Positions 1 through 6,822 of a stretch of 13,051 nt of DNA are shown piece after piece. Every line of letters starts with the position of its first letter. Position 1 is the stretch's first letter. This DNA is from Bacteroidales bacterium. GTDB taxonomy: Bacteria; Bacteroidota; Bacteroidia; Bacteroidales; SM23-62. The DNA lies in the NCBI GenBank assembly GCA_016783865.1, contig JADHVS010000120.1:1-13051 (forward strand), in the 5' to 3' direction. The translations under genes and the position numbers were made by a program. The notes below the pieces were generated by a model, which had not been told where the DNA came from, ran no database searches, and worked only from the letters and a program-made list of their open reading frames with translations.

Positions 1-1
1 A

Positions 2-508
2 GACGACCTTCTTGAATATTTAGACACAGCAGACAAAGTGGTCAGGAAACTTAATACCATGAGCATCCCACAATACATTATTCAGGCTTTTTCATTAGCA
101 TGGCAGGCTCAAAAAAATGCGGTTAAAGCCAAAAAATCTGAAAGGCGAAAGTATTTTGTAAACAAAGAAAAAGAACAATTAGAAATGATCAGAATGATAT
201 TAGGCAATGATTTTGAAGCGGCTAAAACAACTGTGTTTTTTGAACTTGATAAAATCATACAAAGCTCCGCTATTATTGAAAACATAAATTCAATTGTGAG
301 GGCATTCCTGAATACATCGAGAAACAGGATCAACCAGGAAATACTGAATTTAATAATGTTTTATCATAATCATCGCAGATACAAAGCAGGGAAAAGAAAA
401 GGAAAAACACCGATGGAATTACTAACAGGGGCAAAACAAGAAAAAGACTGGCTGGAAATGTTGCTGGATATAGAAAAGGAACAAAAGATCCTTTCCCTGG
501 CAGCATAA
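2..508 (+). CDS. Transposase-like protein, C-terminal part (5' end outside window)
   Basis: The frame is open from base 2, so the gene continues upstream of the window. A GTG at 38 is in frame but is probably not the true start. The visible 168 residues are rich in Lys and Arg. Near the C-terminus they contain an ENINS segment followed by R-x-F-L-N, then MFYHNHRRYK, then GKRKGKTPMELLTG. This 'E-N-x-N-S ... F-Y-N/H-x-H ... K-x-P-M/I-E-L-L-T-G' arrangement is what I associate with the C-terminal end of DDE-type transposases in Bacteroidota. The Glu of ENINS is a plausible third catalytic acidic residue. The IS family cannot be assigned because the first two acidic residues and the upstream inverted repeat lie outside the window. 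It may be an intact element cut by the window edge or a remnant. The family call is from memory of the motif, not from a search. Confidence 0.6.
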   Translation, partial: DDLLEYLDTADKVVRKLNTMSIPQYIIQAFSLAWQAQKNAVKAKKSERRKYFVNKEKEQLEMIRMILGNDFEAAKTTVFFELDKIIQSSAIIENINSIVRAFLNTSRNRINQEILNLIMFYHNHRRYKAGKRKGKTPMELLTGAKQEKDWLEMLLDIEKEQKILSLAA

Positions 509-561
509 GACTTATTGCCGACTTTTGAAAAAATAATTGATTTTTGCAGGAATGGTGTCTC

Positions 562-587
562 TTGAAACGTAATGCACGTTATATTTG
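562..587 (+). promoter_or_regulatory. Candidate Bacteroidota-type promoter A
   Basis: TATATTTG at 580-587 is an exact match to the Bacteroidota -7 consensus TAnnTTTG. A TTG at 562-564 lies upstream with 15 bases between. That is shorter than the usual spacing of roughly 17-23, so the pairing is imperfect. Transcription would begin near 594 and give a leader of about 110 nt that contains the hairpin at 602-619. Confidence 0.35.
566..580. promoter_or_regulatory. Small dyad inside promoter A, possible operator
   Basis: AACGT at 566-570 and ACGTT at 576-580 are perfect inverted repeats separated by 5 bases. The dyad sits between the putative -33 and -7 elements, where a regulator could block or assist polymerase. 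The arms are only 5 bp, so chance occurrence is quite possible. I cannot match it to a named regulator. Confidence 0.25.
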
Positions 588-601
588 TTAACTACTTTGG
601 T

Positions 602-619
602 GGCATTTTGAAAAATGCC
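602..619. repeat. 8-bp inverted repeat (hairpin)
   Basis: GGCATTTT at 602-609 and AAAATGCC at 612-619 are exact reverse complements with a 2-base centre (a 4-base loop if the innermost pair is open). A run of seven A follows directly, and a run of seven T comes only at 634-640, so it is not a clean intrinsic terminator on the + strand. It could be an insertion-sequence end, a leader hairpin of the respiratory operon, or a weak terminator for the transposase-like gene. Confidence 0.45.
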
Positions 620-630
620 AAAAAAAGTTA

Positions 631-660
631 TTGTTTTTTTACCTGATTATCGTAAATTTA
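631..660 (+). promoter_or_regulatory. Candidate Bacteroidota-type promoter B
   Basis: TTG at 631-633 is followed after 19 bases by TAAATTTA at 653-660, which matches TAnnTTTG except for the last base. The spacing is ideal, and the transcript would start near 667, about 40 nt before the Rieske start codon. This competes with promoter A, and both could be real or neither. Confidence 0.3.
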
Positions 661-707
661 TTCTTTGAGGAATTTAAGTAATGTAATGCTTAAATAGAAA
701 AACGGCA

Positions 708-1154
708 ATGGACAGAAGAAATGCTCTAAGATCCTTATTCGCTTTCCTCCCTTTTGGTGTTTCATTTGTTGGTTTTTTGGGTATGGGAGTTAAATTTATC
801 ACACCGCTGAAGCGTGAGGTGGAGAGGAGAATATTTACTGTTAACCTTCAGGAACTTCCATTGAATTCCACTCGTAAAATCAACGATTTGCAGGGCAAGG
901 AGTTGATGCTGGTGCGTACGGGTGAAAGGGAAGTAAAGGCCATGTCAACATCCTGTACACATCTTGGCTGTTCGGTTTACTGGCAACAGGATAAAAAGCA
1001 GTTTTATTGTCCATGCCATATGGGTATATTCGATAAAGATGGAAATGTCATTTCCGGTCCTCCTCCCAGACCGATGGATTCCTACAGGGTGGAACTTGAA
1101 AGAGATAATGTTTTTATTTATTTCATCGACAAAGAGTCAAAGGATGGGATTTAG
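708..1154 (+). CDS. Rieske [2Fe-2S] protein of a bc-type quinol oxidase complex
   Basis: This is a 148-residue membrane-anchored Rieske protein that takes one electron from quinol at the Qo site of its partner cytochrome b. Residues 3-4 are a twin Arg pair in DRRNALRSL, followed by a hydrophobic stretch at about 10-31, which fits a Tat-exported signal anchor. Box 1 is CTHLGC (83-88) and box 2 is CPCH (101-104). By family knowledge C83, H85, C101 and H104 bind the cluster and C88-C103 form the disulfide. The proline loop GPPPRP is at 117-122. Box 2 reads CPCHMGIF, so the Ser and Tyr that raise the potential in mitochondrial-type Rieske proteins are Gly106 and Phe108 here, suggesting a low-potential, menaquinol-type protein (inference). 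ATG 708 is chosen because nearby upstream ATGs hit stops at once. There is no strong ribosome binding site, as is usual in Bacteroidota. The end overlaps the cytochrome b start by 11 bp. Confidence 0.92.
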   Translation: MDRRNALRSLFAFLPFGVSFVGFLGMGVKFITPLKREVERRIFTVNLQELPLNSTRKINDLQGKELMLVRTGEREVKAMSTSCTHLGCSVYWQQDKKQFYCPCHMGIFDKDGNVISGPPPRPMDSYRVELERDNVFIYFIDKESKDGI

Positions 1155-2187
1155 GCTCTGGTTAAAAGAATCATTCCCTGTTGATCAGGAGGCCCTGGTT
1201 AAGATATCCTCTGAACCAATACCCAATCATTTGAAGAGATGGTGGTGGGCGCTGGGCGGAGCCCCTCTGGTATTTTTCGTTATTCAGGTTATAACGGGAA
1301 TTATGCTGATTTTCTATTATGTACCTGATCCTGAAAATGCCTATGACAGTGTTGCCTATATTACACATACTGCTAGTTTTGGATGGCTGATCAGGAGTAT
1401 TCACAGATGGGCTTCCAACTTAATGATAGCTTCCCTGATTCTGCATATGATGCGGGTTTTCTTTACACAAACCTTCAGGAAACCAAGGGAAATTAACTGG
1501 ATGTTCGGGGTGGTTCTGTTCCTGGTTACCCTTATGTTTGGCTTTACAGGGTATTCGCTGGTGTATGAACAAATGTCGTACTGGGCTATGAAGGTTGGAA
1601 CAGGAATTGCCGGTGCCACACCACTGATCGGAAACTGGATCGCAGATTTTATGCGGGGGGGAACAGAAATCGGACAGAACACACTCACCCGGTTCTACCT
1701 GTTCCATGTGGTTTTATTGCCGTTCCTCATAGTTCTCGCCATGGGTATTCATGTATATCTTATCCGTACCCTTGGGGTAAGTGAATTGAGGTTCAAGGGG
1801 GATGAAAAACAGGAAAAAAAGACATTTCCGTTCTTCCCTGATCATGTATATACCGAAACCATTATTGTTGTTATTGCACTGATCTTACTTGTGTCTTTAT
1901 CACTTTTGTTCCCGGTACATCTTGGTGACCGGGCCGATCCCAATGTAACCCCGCTGCACATCAAGCCTGAATGGTACTTTTATCCTGTATTCAGATGGCT
2001 TAAGATTACTAACCTGTCCGTTGGAGTTATTGCTCCAATCGTTTTCATTATCATTTTATTTACGTGGCCTTTTATCGACAGGTTTTTTCAAAAGTGGTTT
2101 CCACGCAGGGAAGTTGGATTCTGGACAGGAGTAGCAGGAATGATCACATTAAATATGTTTCTGATCTGGGAAATATTTGGGCACTGA
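1144..2187 (+). CDS. Cytochrome b (single chain, b6/subunit IV-like) of a bc-type complex
   Basis: This 347-residue diheme membrane protein should oxidise quinol with the Rieske protein. The paired heme histidines are H87/H101 in helix B (13 residues between) and H188/H203 in helix D (14 between). The 14 spacing is typical of cytochrome b6 rather than mitochondrial cytochrome b. The Qo motif PEWY is at 275-278. Helices E (about 237-258), F (291-312) and G (324-345) follow, so the chain has seven membrane helices: a b6-like half fused to a subunit IV-like half, without an eighth helix. Where b6 has the Cys that binds the extra heme c, an alignment by eye places Ala36 (segment WWWALGG). ATG 1144 is chosen over in-frame ATGs further upstream (from 964) because those codons lie inside the Rieske coding region and the family homology begins after 1144. 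The overlap suggests translational coupling. Confidence 0.93.
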   Translation: MGFRLWLKESFPVDQEALVKISSEPIPNHLKRWWWALGGAPLVFFVIQVITGIMLIFYYVPDPENAYDSVAYITHTASFGWLIRSIHRWASNLMIASLILHMMRVFFTQTFRKPREINWMFGVVLFLVTLMFGFTGYSLVYEQMSYWAMKVGTGIAGATPLIGNWIADFMRGGTEIGQNTLTRFYLFHVVLLPFLIVLAMGIHVYLIRTLGVSELRFKGDEKQEKKTFPFFPDHVYTETIIVVIALILLVSLSLLFPVHLGDRADPNVTPLHIKPEWYFYPVFRWLKITNLSVGVIAPIVFIIILFTWPFIDRFFQKWFPRREVGFWTGVAGMITLNMFLIWEIFGH

Positions 2188-2220
2188 TTAATCAATTAAA
2201 CAAATTAAACTTTATCATAA

Positions 2221-3750
2221 ATGGCAACCAGTTTAAATACCAAAAGAAATGTCATCGGGATATTGAGTATTTTTTTCCTGGCAGTACTAGTAATTGCACT
2301 CTGGAAAGAAACGCAGAGACAGATGCCAGGTTACAAACCTGATCCCATTGTTGACAAGGGCACAGAACATTGTATGAAATGTCACAGCGCCATGAGCAAC
2401 GGAGAGGTCATAGTTGCACAATGGAAAAACAGTAAACATGCCGAGGTTGGTGTAGGTTGCCTGGAGTGTCATGGTGCACCATCGGATGATGTCGATGCCT
2501 TTGAACATGAGGGATATACGATTGCAACCATAGTAACACCTGGTGATTGCGGTAAGTGCCATGAAAGAGAGGTGACAGAATTTACCGGAAGCCATCATGC
2601 CGATGCCGGAATGATAATGGGTTCACTGGACAATGTCCTCGCCGAAGTAGTGGAGGGGCACACCACATTTAATAATGGAGCCAATCCTGCTGCAGCCAGT
2701 GGTTGCTGGCAGTGTCATGGATCAAGGATTCAATTACTCCAGGATGAAAACGGAAGTAAAATATTGAATGATGCAGGCATCCTCCAACTCGATCCAAAAA
2801 CATGGCCGAATACCGGCATTGGAAGGATTAATCTGGATGGCACCAAAGGATCATGCTCTGCCTGCCATAACCGGCATCATTTTTCAGTTGCCCAGGTCAG
2901 ACAGCCGGAAAACTGCGGAAAATGTCATATGGGTCCCGATCACCCTCAGCTGGAGATATACAATGAATCCAAACATGGTATTAATTATCGTGCTCACCGT
3001 GAAAAAATGAACCTGGAAGCGCAACCCTGGGTAGTTGGAATAGATTATTCTGCAGCGCCTACCTGTGCCACATGTCATATGAGTGCCACTCCTGACCAGC
3101 AAGTTAGCCACGAGGTGGGTAATCGCATCAGCTGGACCCTGAGGCCGGCTGTATCAGAGAAAATAGATGCCGCCCTGATGGCCAAGCTTGAAAAGCAGGG
3201 TAAGGAAATCCCGGAAGGATTCCTTACCTGGGAGGACAGACGGAAGAAAATGCAAAATGTTTGCCTGCAATGCCATACAAGAAAATATGTGGAATCATTC
3301 TACTATCAATACGATAATGAGGTGGAATTATATAATGAGAAGTTCGGAAAACCTGCAACTGCCCTTATGAAGCAGATAAAATCAGCGGGTTTGCTTACAG
3401 CTGCCGATTTTGATGAGAAAATTGAGTGGACCTATTTTTATTTATGGCATCACGAAGGCCGGCGGGCCAGGATGGGTGCATCAATGATGGGACCTGACTA
3501 TACACAGTGGCATGGTAATTTTGAAGTAGCAGACCGGTTCTATATGGAATTTGTTCCTGAAGTAAAAGAGCTTATCGAACACTGGAAATCACATGGAAAA
3601 TCTTCTGATGCCAGGTCAATAGAAGCTTCACTCAATAACATTCTGAACAGTGAGCTTCATCAGTGGTTCCTGGGCAAAATGGATCCGGAGGAGGTCAGAA
3701 AGCGAAAAGAGGCAGCCGAAGAGTTCAGGCAGAGATATTCATCAGATTAA
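2221..3750 (+). CDS. Octaheme c-type cytochrome, hydroxylamine oxidoreductase (HAO) family
   Basis: This is a 509-residue protein with eight CxxCH heme motifs, beginning at C51, C80, C110, C162, C212, C232, C282 and C348. A hydrophobic segment at 11-28 with no clear cleavage site suggests an uncleaved anchor with the hemes in the periplasm. The stretch after heme 6 reads CHMGPDHPQ and contains an Asp-His pair (D240-H241) like the catalytic pair of HAO. The C-terminal block HHEGRRARMGASMMGPDY followed by WHG (410-432) is also typical of this family. There is no CxxCK, so it is not NrfA- or ONR-like in its catalytic heme. In true HAO a Tyr cross-links to heme 4 (P460). Y405, Y407 and Y427 are candidates, but I cannot tell by eye whether the cross-linking Tyr is kept, so oxidation versus reduction of the nitrogen substrate is open. 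The gene starts 33 nt after the cytochrome b stop, and no c1 or f gene is present, so it probably partners that complex. The length is close to the usual 510-570. Confidence 0.88.
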   Translation: MATSLNTKRNVIGILSIFFLAVLVIALWKETQRQMPGYKPDPIVDKGTEHCMKCHSAMSNGEVIVAQWKNSKHAEVGVGCLECHGAPSDDVDAFEHEGYTIATIVTPGDCGKCHEREVTEFTGSHHADAGMIMGSLDNVLAEVVEGHTTFNNGANPAAASGCWQCHGSRIQLLQDENGSKILNDAGILQLDPKTWPNTGIGRINLDGTKGSCSACHNRHHFSVAQVRQPENCGKCHMGPDHPQLEIYNESKHGINYRAHREKMNLEAQPWVVGIDYSAAPTCATCHMSATPDQQVSHEVGNRISWTLRPAVSEKIDAALMAKLEKQGKEIPEGFLTWEDRRKKMQNVCLQCHTRKYVESFYYQYDNEVELYNEKFGKPATALMKQIKSAGLLTAADFDEKIEWTYFYLWHHEGRRARMGASMMGPDYTQWHGNFEVADRFYMEFVPEVKELIEHWKSHGKSSDARSIEASLNNILNSELHQWFLGKMDPEEVRKRKEAAEEFRQRYSSD

Positions 3751-4428
3751 GCTCCAATTTATTTCATCTTTTCCCTGTTCCTTCAGAATCTGGTTGGTTT
3801 TTGAGAAATGTCTGCATCCGAAAAATCCTGCATTGGCCGAATAGGGGGATGGATGTGCAGCCTTGAGGACGTGATGTCTGGCCGAATCAATAAGCTCTTC
3901 CTTTGCCTGGGCAAATTTGCCCCAGAGCAGAAATACAAGCCCTTCACTGTGGTCGGAGAGATTTTTTATTACTGAATTTGTGAAGGTTTCCCATCCTTTG
4001 TTCTGGTGTGATCCCGGTTGGTTCGCACGAACAGTTAATGTGGCATTTAATAATAAAATACCCTGGCTGGTCCAGGCAGACAAATTCCCATGCGATGGAA
4101 TGGGAATACCAAGGTCATTCTGTATTTCCTTAAAAATATTTACCAGTGACGGGGGAGCCTTAATGCCCGGAGGAACAGAGAAACACAATCCGTGGGCCTG
4201 TCCTTTCCCGTGATAAGGATCCTGCCCAAGAATGACCACCTTTACCGAATCATAAGGTGTTTTATCGAACGCAGCAAAAATCTGACTTCCAGGGGGATAG
4301 AGCGTGTATTGTTTTTTTTCTTCAACCAGGAATTGCTTCAATGAATAAAAATAGGGTTGGGAAAATTCATTCGTCAGGTTATTCTTCCAGCTTTCTTCAA
4401 TCTGAGGATTAAGTTTCTGCGATTCCAT
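3742..4428 (-). CDS. ung: Uracil-DNA glycosylase, family 1
   Basis: This cytoplasmic 228-residue enzyme removes uracil from DNA as the first step of base excision repair. The water-activating motif GQDPYHG is at 68-74 with catalytic D70 and Y72, which excludes thymine. F83 is the stacking residue and N128 (in LLLN) reads uracil. The second motif HPSPYSA is at 192-198 with catalytic H192, followed by GFFGCRHFS. In E. coli the residue in the position of Y196 is the intercalating Leu191, so the Tyr here is a variation. The length matches the family (about 220-230). The ATG is 9 nt after the stop of the TonB-dependent receptor, so the two are probably cotranscribed. The stop lies inside the end of the octaheme cytochrome gene on the other strand (9-bp tail-to-tail overlap). 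Confidence 0.97.
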   Translation of the reverse strand: MESQKLNPQIEESWKNNLTNEFSQPYFYSLKQFLVEEKKQYTLYPPGSQIFAAFDKTPYDSVKVVILGQDPYHGKGQAHGLCFSVPPGIKAPPSLVNIFKEIQNDLGIPIPSHGNLSAWTSQGILLLNATLTVRANQPGSHQNKGWETFTNSVIKNLSDHSEGLVFLLWGKFAQAKEELIDSARHHVLKAAHPSPYSANAGFFGCRHFSKTNQILKEQGKDEINWSLI

Positions 4429-4437
4429 GATAGCGGA

Positions 4438-6822
4438 TCAAATGGTTGCTCTGAGTGTAAAGATAAAATTTCTGCCGGGCCCTGCAATTCCCGAGGCAAA
4501 TGGCTTATAGAATGTATCCAGCATATTCTCAAGTGAAACCTGTATCCTGAGCTGGCTGGTAAGCTGGTAGGCCGATCCTATATTGATTATTGTCCACGAT
4601 GGAAATCCCTCTCCAACCAGCATTTCCACTTCATTGTCCTCACCAAAGGGCGACATCTGATCAGGCTTTTTAAGGCCACAGTAAACAACGCTTAAAGTAC
4701 CGGTTATTTTTTTATGGTCACAGCTGACCGATGTGCGGCCATACACCGGGGGAATATGGGCAAGAGGTTCATTATTCGTAACATCCTCTCCCCGGGTAAG
4801 GTTAAGTGTACTTCTGAATGAAAAAGCGTTTTGCATGTCATCCGACAGAGTTACTGAAATACCCTGAATGAGAGCCTGGCTTGCATTTGATTGTGTGATT
4901 ATGGTGTAGTATTTTCCATCATATAACAGGGAATCTGCTCCATTTAAACCGAATTCCTGCCTGACAATTGCATTGGTTAGCCAGGTATTATATGCCACTG
5001 CATTCAGCCGGAGCAAACCCGGGAAGGTTTTCGAAATGCCCAGCTCAATGTTATAGGTGTATTCTGGTTTTATTTGATCATTAGGGACTGTTATAAACTC
5101 GTTCTTGGCCCTGACCTTTCCATAGTCATCCACATTTGGGTTCCTGAATCCGGTAGATGCTATGGCATTCAGCTGCCACGTTTCTGATGGATGATAAACA
5201 AGGCTTGCGCTTCCTGTCAGTGCACCGTTATTGATCTTAATCTCATCAAACGAAAGAAAGGGATCATCGAATGCAGATTCCAGGAATTCATAATTATAGC
5301 GTGCACCCCCATTCAGGATAAACTTTCTGCTGATATTCCATTTATAATTTCCATAAGCAGAGAATGACTGAGTATTGCTGCCGCCATCCGGATACCTGGT
5401 TTGTGCAGCCTGCCGTACCCCATTAACGATGTTTGAATAAAAGGCGCCGGATTGAATATCGTTGTAGCTGAAATCAAATCCATAATGAAAACGATGATCG
5501 GTCGCTATCAATTTAAACAAGTCAAGATTAATTTGATACACAGAAATGTCTTCTTCCTGGACAAGCCTTTCGTCTGTACGAAAACGCCGGCTGATCCTGT
5601 CTTCATCAATCCTTTGCCAGGCAATTGTTGCTGTCAGGTCAGTGAATAAACTGTTTCCCTGCTTATAATGTGTTACAAGTGCTGCCAGGAACCTGTTTTG
5701 CGGGCCATAATACCATTCGGCATATTCAAGGTCATTTCCATCATAATTATTCAACTGGTCGTAACGGTCAATATCTGATGATGTTGAGAATTGTGTGTTC
5801 AGTACAAATTCAATATTTTCTGAAGGTTGGAGACGGATCTTATTCAAGAGATCCAGTTGCTGATACCCGCTATTTCTCTGAATCTCAGGATCAGGATTAA
5901 GAAAAGTGCTATCGGTACCGTTTACCTGTTTCACATAGTGATTGGTTAATCCCCAATCTCCAAAATTACTTTTTCTGTTTTTTCCGGTCCTGATATCGCC
6001 AAAATCATGATATGTTATACTTAACAGATCAGCGACCTTCTTTTTCCCGATATTCATGTCGGCATGGATAACCTTACTCTTGTTTGCAGAAGCATATTGA
6101 GCATAGGTGTTTACCCTGAAAGCAGAAAATTCAGGCGACCGCGTGTAATAATGGATTACTCCCCCCAACGCGTCGCTGCCATACATGATGGATGACGGTC
6201 CGAATAGTACTTCAATACGATCCAGAATACTATTATCGATGGTAATGGAATTTTGAAGATGGCCACTCCGGTAGATTGCATTGTTCATTCTCACTCCATC
6301 GATTACCAGCAGTACCTTATTGGCTTCAAAACCGCGCAAAACGGGACTGCCGCCTCCACCCTGGCTTTTTTGTACAAAAACACTTCCTGTTTCAAGCAAT
6401 ATATCTGCAGCAGTTTGATATGACGACTGGGCAATCATTTCCGGCTCGAGTACCTCGATCATGAAGGGCAGATTTTCCTTCTTTTCTTTTTTCTTGAAGG
6501 CCGATATGACAAATTCATCCATCAGGATTGACCGTTCACTTAGCTGAATGGTTTGTGACTGCTTCAGCAATTCAGATTTTGTGGTGACCAGTGGTTCATA
6601 TGACGGATGTTGGAAATAAATGCTGTCTCGTCCCGAAAAACCAGAAATATCTGCTTTCCCATTCTTGTCAGACAAGGCAGAGGCCGTTTTTGAACGATTA
6701 TACAGGGCAACATTTTCAACGGGGGTGCCGGTTTTATGGTTTCTAATTTCAATTTCCTGAGAAAAACCAATGGGCCCAATTAAAATTACACCGATGAAAA
6801 TGATAATCCGCTGCAGGGACAT
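4438..6822 (-). CDS. TonB-dependent outer-membrane receptor, heme/iron-type
   Basis: This 794-residue outer-membrane receptor is driven by TonB. A signal peptide covers about 1-22 (hydrophobic core, then GFSQ, no lipobox Cys). A carboxypeptidase-regulatory-like domain at about 23-98 is typical of Bacteroidota receptors. It is followed by a possible TonB box near DEFVISA (102-108), a plug at about 115-232 with GGGGSPVLRGFEANKVL and IDGVRMNN, and then a beta-barrel to the C-terminus. The plug wording and an FRNPNVDD segment near 558-565 resemble the hemoglobin/heme receptor group, whose FRAP and NPDL boxes flank a heme-binding His. I see no His between FRNP and the following PND-x-IKPE segment, so heme as the substrate is uncertain. 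Siderophore, metal or another ligand is possible. The gene is first in a pair with ung and would be transcribed from the 6823-7090 gap. Confidence 0.9.
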   Translation of the reverse strand: MSLQRIIIFIGVILIGPIGFSQEIEIRNHKTGTPVENVALYNRSKTASALSDKNGKADISGFSGRDSIYFQHPSYEPLVTTKSELLKQSQTIQLSERSILMDEFVISAFKKKEKKENLPFMIEVLEPEMIAQSSYQTAADILLETGSVFVQKSQGGGGSPVLRGFEANKVLLVIDGVRMNNAIYRSGHLQNSITIDNSILDRIEVLFGPSSIMYGSDALGGVIHYYTRSPEFSAFRVNTYAQYASANKSKVIHADMNIGKKKVADLLSITYHDFGDIRTGKNRKSNFGDWGLTNHYVKQVNGTDSTFLNPDPEIQRNSGYQQLDLLNKIRLQPSENIEFVLNTQFSTSSDIDRYDQLNNYDGNDLEYAEWYYGPQNRFLAALVTHYKQGNSLFTDLTATIAWQRIDEDRISRRFRTDERLVQEEDISVYQINLDLFKLIATDHRFHYGFDFSYNDIQSGAFYSNIVNGVRQAAQTRYPDGGSNTQSFSAYGNYKWNISRKFILNGGARYNYEFLESAFDDPFLSFDEIKINNGALTGSASLVYHPSETWQLNAIASTGFRNPNVDDYGKVRAKNEFITVPNDQIKPEYTYNIELGISKTFPGLLRLNAVAYNTWLTNAIVRQEFGLNGADSLLYDGKYYTIITQSNASQALIQGISVTLSDDMQNAFSFRSTLNLTRGEDVTNNEPLAHIPPVYGRTSVSCDHKKITGTLSVVYCGLKKPDQMSPFGEDNEVEMLVGEGFPSWTIINIGSAYQLTSQLRIQVSLENMLDTFYKPFASGIAGPGRNFIFTLRATI

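Larger units (their letters stand above)
509..707. other. Intergenic gap upstream of the respiratory cluster
   Basis: This 199-bp AT-rich gap lies between the transposase-like gene and the Rieske gene. It contains two promoter-like arrangements, a 5-bp dyad at 566-580 and an 8-bp near-perfect hairpin at 602-619, each listed separately. No open frame of useful size is seen. One end of an insertion sequence may lie here, but the partner inverted repeat is outside the window. Confidence 0.7.

Noticed and set aside
528..546. AAAAAT / ATTTTT hairpin near the transposase stop
   Set aside because: The stem is only A-T pairs and is expected by chance in this AT-rich gap.
602..640. Intrinsic terminator for the transposase-like gene
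   Set aside because: The hairpin is AT-rich and is followed first by A residues. The T run comes 15 bases later, so it does not have the stem-then-T form.
964..1143. Longer cytochrome b starting at ATG 964
   Set aside because: These codons lie inside the Rieske gene in another frame and read as nonsense. The family homology begins after ATG 1144, which overlaps the Rieske stop in the manner of coupled genes.
1401..1707. Two open frames on the - strand
   Set aside because: They are antisense to the well-supported cytochrome b helices and resemble no protein family.
2221..3750. Pentaheme NrfA or octaheme ONR nitrite reductase
   Set aside because: There is no CxxCK motif. The count of eight CxxCH, the Asp-His pair and the RRARMG block point to the HAO family.
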